Shown: positions 23,612 through 32,865, numbered from the stretch's first letter. The stretch is DNA of 64,000 bases from Actinacidiphila yanglinensis (GCF_900107965.1 NZ_FNVU01000021.1:103442-167441), one strand, 5' to 3'. Notes: generated by a model from the sequence alone, not told the origin. Made by a program: numbers and translations.

Positions 23612-24112
23612 ATGTCCTTCCTCCGCCGCCGCAGCGCGGCCACGCCCACCGGGCCGGACTTCGACGTCCTCGCGATGGACCCGGGGGACTGGCCCGGCGA
23701 CCTGGGCGCCGGGCTGCTGCCCGGCCCCGACGGGAGCTGCCAGGGCATCTACCTGCGGTACGACCTGTTCGGCGGCCGCGGTCCCGCCATGCTGATCGGC
23801 AACCTCCCCGAGGGCTCCCCGGCCCGCGAGCTGGAGGAGGGCCAGGTGCCCTTCGAGGTGGCGCAGCTGCTCGCCGCGCTCGGCAACGAGGAGCCCGCCG
23901 AGGTGACCGAGATCGAGGGCACCCCGGTGATGCTGGCCGACGGGCCCCTGATCGTCCGCCGGATCAAGATCTCCGAGTCCCGGGTCGCCTGCGCCCAGTT
24001 CGACCGCAGCGACGGGGTGCAGGTCACCATCGCCACCTGGGACCGCCCGATCACCGAGGACCTCTACCAGCTGCTCAAGCCGCTGCCCGCGGAGATGTTC
24101 CAGGCAGACTGA
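23612..24112 (+). CDS. Conserved hypothetical protein
   Basis: 166 residues, acidic, no membrane segment or signal. Features: basic start MSFLRRRS, GSCQGIYLRYDLFGGRGPAMLIGNLPEGSPA, and a C-terminal half resembling an alpha/beta sandwich (RRIKISESRVACAQFDRSDG ... ITEDLYQLLKPLP). I believe such proteins occur in other Streptomyces but no function is known to me. Start supported by TACGAT (23600-23605) 6 nt before the ATG. Has its own promoter, 45 nt after the ATPase gene. Confidence 0.7.
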   Translation: MSFLRRRSAATPTGPDFDVLAMDPGDWPGDLGAGLLPGPDGSCQGIYLRYDLFGGRGPAMLIGNLPEGSPARELEEGQVPFEVAQLLAALGNEEPAEVTEIEGTPVMLADGPLIVRRIKISESRVACAQFDRSDGVQVTIATWDRPITEDLYQLLKPLPAEMFQAD

Positions 24113-24175
24113 CCGAACGCTCCGGTCCGCGGCGGCCTCGGGCCGAACGCCCCGGCCGGCGGCGGCTGCGGTCGG

Positions 24176-24892
24176 TCACAGCCATGCCGGCAGCGCCGGC
24201 AGGGGGGCCGCCGAGCGCAGTGCGGTGCCCGCGGCGCGGCCGGTGAGCCAGGCCGCCAGGGCGGCCGCGGTTCCGGTCACCTGCTGGGCGTCGGCCCCGT
24301 CGCCGCACCGCCAGCGGGTGCCCGAGGCGGACGCGACCAGTTCCAGCGCGGGCGCCCCGGCGCCGAACGAGCCGAGGACGTCGGCGATCAGCACCTCGCA
24401 GAAGGCGGGCGGCAGCGCGTCGGCCGCCGCCCCGCAGCCGAGGTCGAGGGTGTGCAGCCAGACCTCGCGCGAGCGCATCCACGGCACTTCCCGGGCCGCG
24501 ATGGCGCGCCCCTTGGCGCTGCGCACGGGCGCGTCCCACTCGCCGGGCGCCAGCCGGTCGACATGCGCCCGCAGCGCCGCGGCGGTCTCGGCCGCCTCGT
24601 GGCGCAGCCGCTCCGCGGGGAAGCCGTGGGAGCGTTCGATGTCGTCGCCGCGCTGCGCGGGACTGCCGTACATCGGGGTCTCGACGCCGGTCTGCGCCCA
24701 CTCCAGCAGCCGGTCCAAAGCCTCGGCGTTGCGGGCGACGTGGGCGACGACGTGGCGCCGCGTCCAGCCGGGAAGGGCCGAAGGGGCGTCGAGTTCGGCG
24801 TCGGTCAGCCCCGCGACGGCGGACAGGAACAGGTCGGTGCCCTCGTCCATCCACGGCAGCGTGACCGCCATGTCCTCCTGCCGGCCTGTCAT
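24176..24892 (-). CDS. Maleylpyruvate isomerase-family mycothiol-dependent protein
   Basis: 238 residues. DinB-like helical region with LPGWTRRHVVAHVARNAEAL, where the His residues are expected metal ligands, REVWLHTLDLG (third ligand region) and a C-terminal small domain. Second member of this family in the window, not closely similar to the one at 18382. I chose ATG 24892 because the stop of a leaderless 18-codon ORF overlaps it (ATGA); starts at 24904 and 24871 are alternatives. Confidence 0.78.
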   Translation of the reverse strand: MTGRQEDMAVTLPWMDEGTDLFLSAVAGLTDAELDAPSALPGWTRRHVVAHVARNAEALDRLLEWAQTGVETPMYGSPAQRGDDIERSHGFPAERLRHEAAETAAALRAHVDRLAPGEWDAPVRSAKGRAIAAREVPWMRSREVWLHTLDLGCGAAADALPPAFCEVLIADVLGSFGAGAPALELVASASGTRWRCGDGADAQQVTGTAAALAAWLTGRAAGTALRSAAPLPALPAWL

Positions 24893-24945
24893 CGTCCCGC
24901 GCACCTCACTGACCGTTCCGCCCGCGCGCGCATCGGCTGACGCAC
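24889..24945 (-). CDS. Leaderless 18-aa upstream ORF coupled to MDMPI-family gene
   Basis: GTG 24945 lies 6 nt after a TACCAT -10 (24957-24952). The 18-residue, Arg-rich product (MRQPMRARAERSVRCAGR) ends in a TGA overlapping the ATG of the downstream gene (ATGA). No good ribosome site precedes that ATG, so translation may reach it only through this ORF. Confidence 0.45.
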   Translation of the reverse strand: MRQPMRARAERSVRCAGR

Positions 24946-25090
24946 GTGCCGATGGTAGCGATCAGGGTGACCACCCGCGAGGTGCCGGTGACGCGGCGCG
25001 GTGCCGTGCGGGCCCCAACCCCCCACGGGCGCCCGCCTGCCCCTGCCCGCCGCGGACCCGGGCCGTCGCGCGGGCCCTCACCGCCGACCA

Positions 25091-25119
25091 CCGGGCCGCT
25101 CGGCGGCGGGCGGCCCCGG
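25091..25119 (-). terminator. Terminator of aminoglycoside-phosphotransferase-like gene
   Basis: CCGGGCCG (25091-25098) pairs with CGGCCCCGG (25111-25119), one bulge, 10 nt past the stop codon of the minus-strand gene at 25129. Confidence 0.45.
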
Positions 25120-25128
25120 CCGGCACCG

Positions 25129-26208
25129 TCACTGCGTGCCGACCGCCGCGCGCACGGCCCGCCGGGCCATGCCGCAGTCGTCGTGCAGCCGCCGCAGCAG
25201 CAGCCGCTGCTCCTCGCCCGCCTCGGCCGCGCCGGGCGCGGCAGGCGCCGTGGCCCGCATCGTCCGCTGCACCGCGGTCTCGTAGGTGCGGATCTCCCGG
25301 GTCAGCACCAGCATCAGATTGACCAGGAAGCCGTCCCGGGCCTCCGGGCCCAGCGCCTGTGCCTGCTGGCTGATCTGGCGCCGCGCCGCGGGATCGTCGC
25401 CGAGCACCGACCACAGCACCGCCAGGTCGTACCCGGGCAGATACCACCCCGCGTGCTCCCAGTCGACCAGCGACGGCCCGGCCGGGGACAGCAGCACGTT
25501 GGACAGCAGCGCGTCGCCGTGGCAGAACTGCCCCGGCGTGCGCGACAGTCCGCGCAGCAGCTTCTGCAGGTCGCCCATGTCCCGGTCGGTGAGCAGCCCC
25601 AGATCGTGGTAACGCCCGATCCGGGTCGGGTAGTCGATCGGCGCGTCGAAGGACCCGGCCGCCGGCCGCCACGCGTTGATCCGCGAGTACGCCGACAGCG
25701 CGGCCCGCACGTCGGCGCGGGTCGGCGCCTGCACGGGGTGCCGCTGCGGGGTGATCACCCTGCCGGGCATCCGCTCCATCACCAGGACGCAGCTCTCCGG
25801 GTCCGCCGCGATCAGCCGCGGGGCCCGCACCGGCGGGCGTTGCCGGACGAACGTGCGGTAGGCCGCTATCTCGTGGCGGAAACGTTCCGCCCAGGCATGG
25901 GAGTGGTCCAGCAGGCACTTGGCGACCGCCGGCGACCGGCCGGAGGTGCCGATCAGCAGCGCCGTGCGGCCGCCGCGCCGCAGCAGCTGCAGGGGGGTGA
26001 ACTCGGGGCAGATCCGCTGCACGGCGGCCACGGCGGTACGCAGCTGGGACCCCTGCGGGCCGGTCAAGTCGAGTCTCCCGCCGAGCGGATGGGATCCGCC
26101 GGTCACGGTCCGCCGTACGGCGGCCGGACGCGGGCGCAGCACCGGGTCCGTGGCGGACGGGTACGCGAGCCGGGGTGGGGCGGACACGGAGGACGATGCC
26201 GAATACAT
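25129..26208 (-). CDS. Aminoglycoside-phosphotransferase-fold (APH) protein
   Basis: 359 residues. Catalytic loop FCHGDALLSNVLL (Asp and Asn present) and metal site SLVDWEHAGWYLPGYDLA are intact, so it is probably an active small-molecule kinase; the N-terminal 90 residues are less clear and include a Lys in PAVAKCLLDHSHAW. The substrate is unknown. Divergent from the NsdA-like regulator; the shared 229-nt region contains a 10-bp tandem repeat. Confidence 0.82.
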   Translation of the reverse strand: MYSASSSVSAPPRLAYPSATDPVLRPRPAAVRRTVTGGSHPLGGRLDLTGPQGSQLRTAVAAVQRICPEFTPLQLLRRGGRTALLIGTSGRSPAVAKCLLDHSHAWAERFRHEIAAYRTFVRQRPPVRAPRLIAADPESCVLVMERMPGRVITPQRHPVQAPTRADVRAALSAYSRINAWRPAAGSFDAPIDYPTRIGRYHDLGLLTDRDMGDLQKLLRGLSRTPGQFCHGDALLSNVLLSPAGPSLVDWEHAGWYLPGYDLAVLWSVLGDDPAARRQISQQAQALGPEARDGFLVNLMLVLTREIRTYETAVQRTMRATAPAAPGAAEAGEEQRLLLRRLHDDCGMARRAVRAAVGTQ

Positions 26209-26353
26209 GAGTGGAAGCAGATCCCTTCGTGTGCCTACGGGTTCAAAGGGCGCGCCGTCCCGGTCCGGTGCCGCACCCTGGGGAATGGAGCACCGGGCCG
26301 GGGTGGCGCGTTCCTACCTGACACCCGGGCGCGGGTGGCAGACCATCTGGCGG

Positions 26354-26373
26354 ACCCTGGCGAACCCTGGCGA
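26354..26373. repeat. 10-bp direct repeat in divergent APH / NsdA-like promoter region
   Basis: ACCCTGGCGA occurs twice without spacer (26354-26363, 26364-26373), 65 nt before the NsdA-like start. Possible regulator site. Confidence 0.45.
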
Positions 26374-26437
26374 ATAGTCGCGGGGCGAATGTCACCGGGA
26401 TTAGTGTCAACGTGCCGAGGAAACCTGGGGGCTTGAC

Positions 26438-27940
26438 GTGGGCAACGAAGCCAACACCCGACTCGCGGACCTGTTCGGCCTCACCGGCTGGTCCAAGGGC
26501 GAACTCGCGCGGCTGGTCAACCGGCACGCGGCGGCCATGGGCCACCAGCAGCTGGCGACCGACACCTCGCGGGTGCGCCGCTGGATCGACACCGGGGAGT
26601 CGCCGCGCGAACCCGTGCCGAGGGTGCTGGCCGCGTTGTTCACCGAGCGTCTCGGCCGTGTCGTGACCATCGAGGATCTCGGGTTCGACCGGCGCCGGCA
26701 GGCGGGGAGAAGGAAAGCCGGGGACGGCCTGCCGTGGCCGCCGGAACGAACTGTCGCGGTCCTCACCGAATTCACGGGAATGGACCTCATGCTCAACCGA
26801 CGCGGACTGGTGGGCGCGGGTGCCGCGCTCGCCTCAGGCACCGTACTCAGCACCGCCATGTACGACTGGCTGCACACCGACCCGGCCCTCGCGGCCGATG
26901 CACCGGTCCTCGACTATCCGCTCGCCGCGGACCCTGCCGCCCACGACGTCTACGAAGCCGCCCCGATCGGCTACCAGGAGATCGAGTCGCTGGAGCGCTC
27001 GGTCGAGGTGTTCCGGGCCTGGGACGCCTCCCGGGGCGGGGGCCTCCAGCGCAAGGCGGTGGTGGGCCAGCTCAACGAGGTCGGCGGGATGCTCTCCTAC
27101 CGCCATCCCCCGCACCTGCAAAGAAGGTTGTGGGGCGTCGCCGCCAACCTCGCGGTGCTCGCCGGGTGGATGTCGCACGACGTGGGCCTGGAGCCCACCG
27201 CCCAGAAGTACTTCGTGATCGCCGCGCACGCGGCCCGGGAGGGCGGTGACCGGCCGCGGGCCGGCGAGGCCCTGTCCCGCGCCGCCCGCCAGATGGTGCA
27301 CCTGCAGCGCCCCGACGAGGCGATCGACCTGATGAACCTGGCCACGTCCGGTTCCGGCGAGGAGACCCTGCCCCGCACCCAGGCGATGCTGCGCACCATC
27401 GAGGCGTGGGCCCAGGCGTCCATGGGACGCGGCCAGGAGATGCGCCGCACCCTGGGCGAGGCCGAGGAACTCTTCGCCTCCGACCGCGACGACCTGCAAC
27501 AGCCCAGCTGGATGCAGAACTTCGACGAGGCCGACCTGCACGGCATGGAGGCGCTGGCCTACCGCACCCTCGCCGAGCACGAGTCGGCGGCGGCCGTCCA
27601 CGCCCAGCGGCACGCCAGACAGGCGATCGACCTGCGCGGCGGCGGTCACGAACGGTCGATGATCTTCGACTACCTGTCGCTCGCCTCGGCCTGCTTCATC
27701 GCCGACGACCCCGAACAGGCCGACCGCTACGCCCGGATCGCGCTGGCGAGCATCGGCCAGACCTCCTCGCTCCGCACCTGGGACCGGCTGCGCCAGATGC
27801 ACCGGCTCACCGCGCGCTACTCCGGGCAGGACGACATCCGGCAGCTGCGCCGGGAGATCGAGGCGGCGCTGCCGAAGCCGAGGGCGGCCAAGGGAGCCAA
27901 GGGTCCGAACGCGCAGGCGCCCCACACCCGTTCCGTGTGA
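26438..27940 (+). CDS. NsdA-family regulator (HTH-like N-terminus plus TPR region)
   Basis: 500 residues. The N-terminus (LFGLTGWSKGELARLVNRHA, then DTSRVRRWIDTGESPREPVPRVLAALFTERLG) is the DNA-binding-like module of the Streptomyces NsdA family, and the rest is TPR-like helices; NsdA of S. coelicolor has the same length and represses sporulation and antibiotic synthesis. This member could be a paralogue, so no symbol is given. A LNRRGLVGAGAALASG stretch near residue 130 is a typical family marker. GTG 26438 has GGGGG 7 nt upstream. Confidence 0.8.
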   Translation: MGNEANTRLADLFGLTGWSKGELARLVNRHAAAMGHQQLATDTSRVRRWIDTGESPREPVPRVLAALFTERLGRVVTIEDLGFDRRRQAGRRKAGDGLPWPPERTVAVLTEFTGMDLMLNRRGLVGAGAALASGTVLSTAMYDWLHTDPALAADAPVLDYPLAADPAAHDVYEAAPIGYQEIESLERSVEVFRAWDASRGGGLQRKAVVGQLNEVGGMLSYRHPPHLQRRLWGVAANLAVLAGWMSHDVGLEPTAQKYFVIAAHAAREGGDRPRAGEALSRAARQMVHLQRPDEAIDLMNLATSGSGEETLPRTQAMLRTIEAWAQASMGRGQEMRRTLGEAEELFASDRDDLQQPSWMQNFDEADLHGMEALAYRTLAEHESAAAVHAQRHARQAIDLRGGGHERSMIFDYLSLASACFIADDPEQADRYARIALASIGQTSSLRTWDRLRQMHRLTARYSGQDDIRQLRREIEAALPKPRAAKGAKGPNAQAPHTRSV

Positions 27941-28013
27941 GATCGCCGTACGTGACGCGGCAGGTCAGCCGGCCATCGGCCCTCCCACGGCGGGAGATCC
28001 GGCAGCGGGCAGG

Positions 28014-29486
28014 TCAGGAGATCCTGGCGATCAGCACGCAGGCGTCGTCCGCACGGTCGGGAACGTCGAACTCCTCGGCCACCAGGCGCAGGCAGTCCTG
28101 CGCGGAGCGGGCGGCCTCGAACAGCGGCGCCATGGTGAGCAGGCGTTCGGTGCTGCCGCCGCCCGCCGTGGAATCGGGTGTGCGGCGGGGCGCGAGGCCG
28201 TCGGTGTGCAGCAGCAGGATGTCACCGGAGGCGAGTTGCTCGCGGGCCTGGGCGTAGCGCGTGCCGGATGCGGCACCCAGCAGGATGCCGTCGGGCGGGT
28301 CGAGGACGCGCCCCGTCCCGTTGCGGAACAGCAGCGGGGCGGGGTGCCCGGCCTGGGCCCAGTGCAGCACCCGCTCGACGGGCTCGTAGCGGCAGCACAC
28401 GACGCTGCCGAGGGCGGGCTGCGGGGCGGTGTCGAGGAGTTCGTTGAGCGAGGCCATCAGCACGCCGGGCTCCAGGCCGGCCACGGCCATCCCGCGCAGC
28501 GCGCCGAGCAGCATCGCCATGCCCGAAGTGGCGGTCACGCCGTGTCCGGTGAGGTCGCCGGCGGACAGGAGGGTGGAGCCGTCGGGCAGTTGCATCGCGT
28601 CGTACCAGTCGCCGCCGATCAGGGCGCTGGTCGACGACGGCAGGTAGCGCGCGGCGAGGTCCATCGCGGCGGTTCCGCCCTCCTGCGGGAAGCGCAGGCC
28701 GCCGCGCCGCGGTGGCAGCACCGCCTCCTGCAACTCCACCGCGAGCCGGCGCTCGGTCTGCGCGATCTGCCGCTGCCGGTCCAGGGAGTCCCGGGTCTCG
28801 CGGAGCATGCGCTGGCTGCGCCGCAGGTCGCTGACGTCGCGGATCACCGACCACATCGCGACGGTTCCGCCCTCGGCGTCGAGCACCGGCTCGCCGACCA
28901 TGTGCACGGTGCGCACCGTTCCGTCGGCGCGCACGATCCGGAACTCGCCGTCGATCGGCCGCCCGTCGACCAGGCAGCCGGTCACCATCTCGGTGAGCAG
29001 TTGCTGGTCCTCCGAGAACAGCCACGACGGCAGCTCGTCCAACGTCAGCGGGCCGTCCTGCGGGGAGCGCCCGAAGATCCGGAACAGCTCGTCCGACCAC
29101 TTCACCTCGTCGGTGAGCAGGTTCCACTCGGCGCTGCCCGCGCGGCCGAGCGCCCCCACCGCCCCGGGCGCGGGCAGTTCCGACGCGCCCGTCCCGGCGG
29201 CCGGTCCCCATCCCTGCTCCGATGCCGTCGCCCCGTCCGGCGACTCCGGCGCGAAGCCCTCGCGCAGCTGGCCCAAGTGCGTGCCGAGGTCGTCGAGTTG
29301 GTGCACGGCGAGGTCGCACAGCGCACGCTGCCATCTCAGTCGCGGGTCCTCGGCGGCCGACGCGCTCTCGCCGAGCACCTCGTCGACCCGGCTGCGCAAC
29401 TGGCGTGCCTGGCTGATCAGGGCATCCACGGCCCCGGGACCCGGTGGCTGTGCTGCGGGGGTATCCGCGTGCGCGGGGGACGGCAT
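28014..29486 (-). CDS. PAS-domain PP2C (SpoIIE-type) Ser/Thr phosphatase
   Basis: 490 residues: N-terminal helical segment (20-65), Ala/Gly/Pro linker, a PAS domain with PAC motif (about 115-230: FRIFGRSP, FRIVRADGTVRTVHMVGEPVLD), a short coiled coil, then the PP2C_SIG domain (about 260-490) with IGGDWYDAM, AGDLTGHGVTATSG, LLLHTDGL and the C-terminal DDACVLI. Metal-binding Asp residues are present. Such proteins dephosphorylate anti-sigma-factor antagonists; no partner gene is adjacent. ATG 29486 has GGAG 7 nt upstream. Confidence 0.9.
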   Translation of the reverse strand: MPSPAHADTPAAQPPGPGAVDALISQARQLRSRVDEVLGESASAAEDPRLRWQRALCDLAVHQLDDLGTHLGQLREGFAPESPDGATASEQGWGPAAGTGASELPAPGAVGALGRAGSAEWNLLTDEVKWSDELFRIFGRSPQDGPLTLDELPSWLFSEDQQLLTEMVTGCLVDGRPIDGEFRIVRADGTVRTVHMVGEPVLDAEGGTVAMWSVIRDVSDLRRSQRMLRETRDSLDRQRQIAQTERRLAVELQEAVLPPRRGGLRFPQEGGTAAMDLAARYLPSSTSALIGGDWYDAMQLPDGSTLLSAGDLTGHGVTATSGMAMLLGALRGMAVAGLEPGVLMASLNELLDTAPQPALGSVVCCRYEPVERVLHWAQAGHPAPLLFRNGTGRVLDPPDGILLGAASGTRYAQAREQLASGDILLLHTDGLAPRRTPDSTAGGGSTERLLTMAPLFEAARSAQDCLRLVAEEFDVPDRADDACVLIARIS

Positions 29487-29871
29487 GACGCACTCCGAGG
29501 GCTGTCTGCGGGCAGCCGCTGCTGCGGCCGTGGCGGACGGTGGGACAGGGGGAACAGTAACGACTGTTGCACAGCGAGCGATCGCCCGTAAGGGTTTCCG
29601 CGATACCCGATCCGGTGGTGCTTCCGGCATATGCCTGACGCCCGTTGGCTCCCAAGTCACCGCGAAGCGGGCACGAATGAGGAGCCGGCCGCCCCGCTCG
29701 GGCGCGACGGCATGGCGGTGCAGCCGCCAGCGGGTCCCGCCCGGGAGCTCCTCGGGCGGTCCGGGGTCGCCCATTCGTGTGCATGCGGTGGCAGCGGGCC
29801 GGCCTCACGAGCGGGTGATCCGGGTGCTCCCGGGCGAACCCGTACGGCAGTTGCGGCCGGGCGCGGGAGCC
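29487..29871. other. 385-nt gap between PP2C and HEAT-repeat genes
   Basis: Holds a perfect AACAGT-AACG-ACTGTT inverted repeat (29553-29568), 67 nt upstream of the phosphatase start and possibly an operator, and the terminator of the HEAT gene. No gene recognised. Confidence 0.5.
29553..29568. promoter_or_regulatory. Perfect inverted repeat upstream of PP2C gene
   Basis: 6-bp arms AACAGT and ACTGTT with AACG between them. Confidence 0.4.
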
Positions 29872-29882
29872 CTATCCCGCGC
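29861..29882 (-). terminator. Hairpin overlapping the stop of the HEAT-repeat gene
   Basis: GCGCGGG (29861-29867) pairs with CCCGCGC (29876-29882); the stop codon lies in the loop. Confidence 0.35.
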
Positions 29883-31287
29883 GGAGCCGGCCCCGCACCG
29901 CCGTCTGGACCTCCGCCTCCTCCGCCGGATCCGCGGCCAGCCGGCGCAACTGCGTCAGCACCCGCACATCCCCGGACGCGGCCTTCCGCGCCGCCAACTC
30001 CCGCGTGCTCTCCTCGCAGTCCCACAGGCACTCCACCGCGAACCCCGCGGCGAACCCGGGATCGGTGGCGGCCAAGGCGTGCGCGGCGACCCCGCGCAAC
30101 TGCGACGACGACGTCTCCCGGTACAGGTGCCGCAGCACCGGTGCGGCCCGGCACGCGGCGAGCCGCCCGGCCCCCTCGACGAGCGCGTCCAGCCCGTCGG
30201 CGTCGGCTCCGCCGACCTGCACGGTCCGGCGCAACGCGGCCAGGACGAGTTCGGCGTCTCGCGGCCCGCCGTGCCGCGCGAGGATCCGGGCGGCGGCGCA
30301 GCCGAGGGCGTCGGGGTGCTCGGCCCACTGCCGCGCCTGCGCCAGCGCCTCCTCGTCCCGGCGCCGCTCGAACGACTCGACGGCGGCCCGCAGCACGCGC
30401 TCGTCCCCGGCGGCTGCGGCGGCCTCGACGAGGGCGAACGCCTTGGGGTCGCGCCGGTCGACGAGGTGGCGCAGCGCGGCGGCGCGGGCGGCCGACGCAC
30501 CGTGCAGCGCGGCGTCCAGCAGCGCGGGCCGGTCCTCGGGCCCGGCCACCGAGGCCAGGCAGCGGGCGGCGGGCTGGTCGCGCTCGATCACGGGATACTG
30601 CGCGAGCCCCTGCTCGGCCCACTCCAGCACGGCCGTGACGCTCCACCCCGGAGTCGGTCCGGCGGGGCGCATCTGCCGCTGCCAGCGGTCGAAGGACACC
30701 TGCTCGCCGGCCTTGCGGACGCGGGCCGCGGTCTCCGGCCGGGCGGCGTCCTCGGCCCACAGCTGCCACGGCCTCGGTTCGTACGCCTCGCGGACGGCCC
30801 GGGCCAGCTCGGCGTCGCCCTCGGGGGTCTGCGGGAAGCGGGCGACGACGGCGGCCCCGAGCGAGCGCAGGCCGGCGTCGTCGTCGCGCAGGGCGAGTTC
30901 GTCCAGTGCCCACGCCCAGGAGCCGCCGGAGGCGGCGTAGCGGCGCAGCAGCCGCAGCGCGTCCCGGCGGCCGTACCCGGCGAGGTGGCCGAGGACGGAC
31001 AGCGCCAGCCCGCAGCGGTGCTCGTCGCCGGCGAGGAGGTCGTCGGGATGGAAGAGGTGCTGTTCGATCCCGTCGAGCGGGCCTTCCAGGTCGGAGTAGA
31101 GGCGGGCGTAGTACAGCGAGCGCGACTCGATCCGCCAGTCCAGGCGGGGGTCGCGCAGCACGCACTGCTCCAGGGCGGCGAGGGCCTCCGCCCGCTCGGT
31201 CGCCAGGGCATGGAGGGGCCCGTCCCCGCGTCCTCGCTGGAGGAGGCCGAGAAGGGTGCCACTGGGCGCTATGTCTGGGTCGAACAT
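29872..31287 (-). CDS. HEAT-repeat protein
   Basis: 471 residues, all-helical, with repeated Ala/Arg/Leu-rich helix pairs typical of HEAT repeats across the length (for example ARLASVAGPEDRPALLDAAL-like, then DERVLRAAVESFERR). No enzymatic motif, signal or membrane segment. Probably a protein-binding scaffold; function unknown. ATG 31287 gives MFDPDIAPSGTLLGLLQRGRGDG, the N-terminus I recall from Streptomyces relatives; ATG 31317 is an alternative. Neither has a strong ribosome site. Confidence 0.72.
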   Translation of the reverse strand: MFDPDIAPSGTLLGLLQRGRGDGPLHALATERAEALAALEQCVLRDPRLDWRIESRSLYYARLYSDLEGPLDGIEQHLFHPDDLLAGDEHRCGLALSVLGHLAGYGRRDALRLLRRYAASGGSWAWALDELALRDDDAGLRSLGAAVVARFPQTPEGDAELARAVREAYEPRPWQLWAEDAARPETAARVRKAGEQVSFDRWQRQMRPAGPTPGWSVTAVLEWAEQGLAQYPVIERDQPAARCLASVAGPEDRPALLDAALHGASAARAAALRHLVDRRDPKAFALVEAAAAAGDERVLRAAVESFERRRDEEALAQARQWAEHPDALGCAAARILARHGGPRDAELVLAALRRTVQVGGADADGLDALVEGAGRLAACRAAPVLRHLYRETSSSQLRGVAAHALAATDPGFAAGFAVECLWDCEESTRELAARKAASGDVRVLTQLRRLAADPAEEAEVQTAVRGRLRAG

Positions 31288-31743
31288 GAGGTCAGCATCC
31301 GGTGCGGGGGATCTCATGGCAACGGGATTTCCGTGGCCAGGCGTGAAACGCCGTCCGGCATCCTTACCGGCCACCGGGCTTTCATGCCTGGCGATCGAGT
31401 GGACTCCCATGGGGACGGGCGCCGGAAGCCTACCGACTCCCGCCCGTCGCTGTCGCTCCACCTCGCCCGCCTCCGGCCGCCGGCCCCGCCGACCCGTTCG
31501 GTCCCGACGACCGCCGACCGCCGGCCCGACCACGGTGCTCCCTCGCACAGGCGGACCCGCCCGGCCCGACCGCGGAGCTCCCCCGCACCGCGGCGCTCCT
31601 TCCTCCCGGCCCCGCCCCCGTCCGCACCACCCGCATCCCGCGCCCACCCCCGTATGACCTGCGAGCCCAACGCTCATGGGGCGTTCCCCTTCGGGAAAGA
31701 TCCTCGTGGCCCTGACAACTCCCGGTCCGGCGACAACCACCGT
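31288..31743. other. 456-nt divergent intergenic region
   Basis: Between the HEAT-repeat and glycosyltransferase genes. Contains a small GGCGT-GAA-ACGCC hairpin (31340-31352) and a 23-codon ORF coupled to the glycosyltransferase start; TATGAC at 31653 is a possible -10. Otherwise Pro/Arg-codon-like GC-rich sequence with no recognised feature. Confidence 0.5.
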
Positions 31744-31747
31744 ATGA
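31676..31747 (+). other. 23-codon upstream ORF overlapping glycosyltransferase start
   Basis: ATG 31676 opens a frame (MGRSPSGKILVALTTPGPAT...) whose TGA (31745-31747) overlaps the ATG of the next gene (ATGA). The downstream gene lacks a clear ribosome site. Confidence 0.3.
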
Positions 31748-32865
31748 GAGTCGCCATCGTCACGGAGTCCTTCCCCCCCGACGTCAACGGAGTGGCCCAC
31801 TGCGCGCTGCGCACGGCCGAGCACCTCGTCAGGCGCGGCCACGACCCGATGGTCGTGGCCCCCGCCGGACCCCTCGCCCCCGAGCCCGGCCAGGACCCCT
31901 GCCCCGTCGTCCGGGTGCCGTCGCTGCCGCTGCCCGGCTACCCGCAGGTGCGCGTCGCGCTGCCCGGCCGCCGGACCGCCGCCGCCGTGGCCGCGCACCG
32001 CGCGGACCTGGTCCACCTGGCCAGCCCCTTCGTCCTCGGCGTGCGCGGGATGGCCGCCGCCACACGGCTGGGCGTGCCCGCGGTCGCCGTCTACCAGACC
32101 GACCTCGCCGGCTACGCGAAGACGTACCTCAGCACGGGCGAGGCCGCCGCCTGGCGCCGGATCCGCGCGGTGCACAGCGCCGCCGCCCGCACGCTCGCCC
32201 CCTCCACCGCCTCGGTGGACGCGCTCGTCCGCCAGGGCGTGCCGCGCGTGCACCTGTGGGCGCGGGGCGTGGACTCCCGGCGCTTCCACCCGGACCACCG
32301 CCACGACGACCTGCGCCGCGAACTCGCCCCCCACGGCGAGCTGATCGTCGGATACGTCGGCCGGCTCGCCGCCGAGAAGCACGTGGAGCAGCTCTCCGCG
32401 ACCTGCGCGCTGCCGGGCGTGCGGGTGGTCGTCGTCGGGGACGGCCCCAGCACCGGCGGGCTGCGCGCGGCCCTGCCCGGCGCGGTCTTCCTCGGCCGCA
32501 GGACCGGCGACGACCTGGCCCGCATCTACGCCTCCCTCGACGTCTTCTGCCACACCGGCCCGTTCGAGACGTTCTGCCAGACCGTCCAGGAGGCGATGGC
32601 CAGCGGCCTGCCCGTGGTCGCCCCCGCGGCCGGCGGCCCGCTGGACCTGGTCGCCCACGGCCGCACCGGCCTGCTCGTCCCGCCGCTGGACGCCGACGCC
32701 ACCGCCGACGCCGTCCGCGGGCTGCACGCCGACCCGGAGCGGCGCGCCCGCTTCGGCGCCGAGGCCCGCCGCGCGGTCGCCGCCCGCACCTGGGAGGCGG
32801 TCGGCGACCAGCTCATCGACCACTACGACGACGTCCTCGCCCGGCACCAGGCGGCCGTGGCATGA
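31744..32865 (+). CDS. GT4-family glycosyltransferase (mannosyltransferase-like)
   Basis: 373 residues, GT-B fold. N-terminal MRVAIVTESFPPDVNGVA is the donor-domain start seen in actinobacterial PimB/MgtA-type mannosyltransferases; C-terminal motifs VGYVGRLAAEKHVEQL, GPFETFCQTVQEAMASGLPVV (EX7E) and GRTGLLVPP form the nucleotide-sugar site. Probable role in glycolipid or lipoglycan synthesis. First gene of a three-gene set joined by ATGA overlaps. Confidence 0.9.
   Translation: MRVAIVTESFPPDVNGVAHCALRTAEHLVRRGHDPMVVAPAGPLAPEPGQDPCPVVRVPSLPLPGYPQVRVALPGRRTAAAVAAHRADLVHLASPFVLGVRGMAAATRLGVPAVAVYQTDLAGYAKTYLSTGEAAAWRRIRAVHSAAARTLAPSTASVDALVRQGVPRVHLWARGVDSRRFHPDHRHDDLRRELAPHGELIVGYVGRLAAEKHVEQLSATCALPGVRVVVVGDGPSTGGLRAALPGAVFLGRRTGDDLARIYASLDVFCHTGPFETFCQTVQEAMASGLPVVAPAAGGPLDLVAHGRTGLLVPPLDADATADAVRGLHADPERRARFGAEARRAVAARTWEAVGDQLIDHYDDVLARHQAAVA

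Noticed and set aside
24113..24166. Pair of CCGAACGC... 24-nt direct repeats as terminator
   Set aside because: They are direct, not inverted, repeats (21 of 24 bases shared) and form no obvious stem; function unclear.
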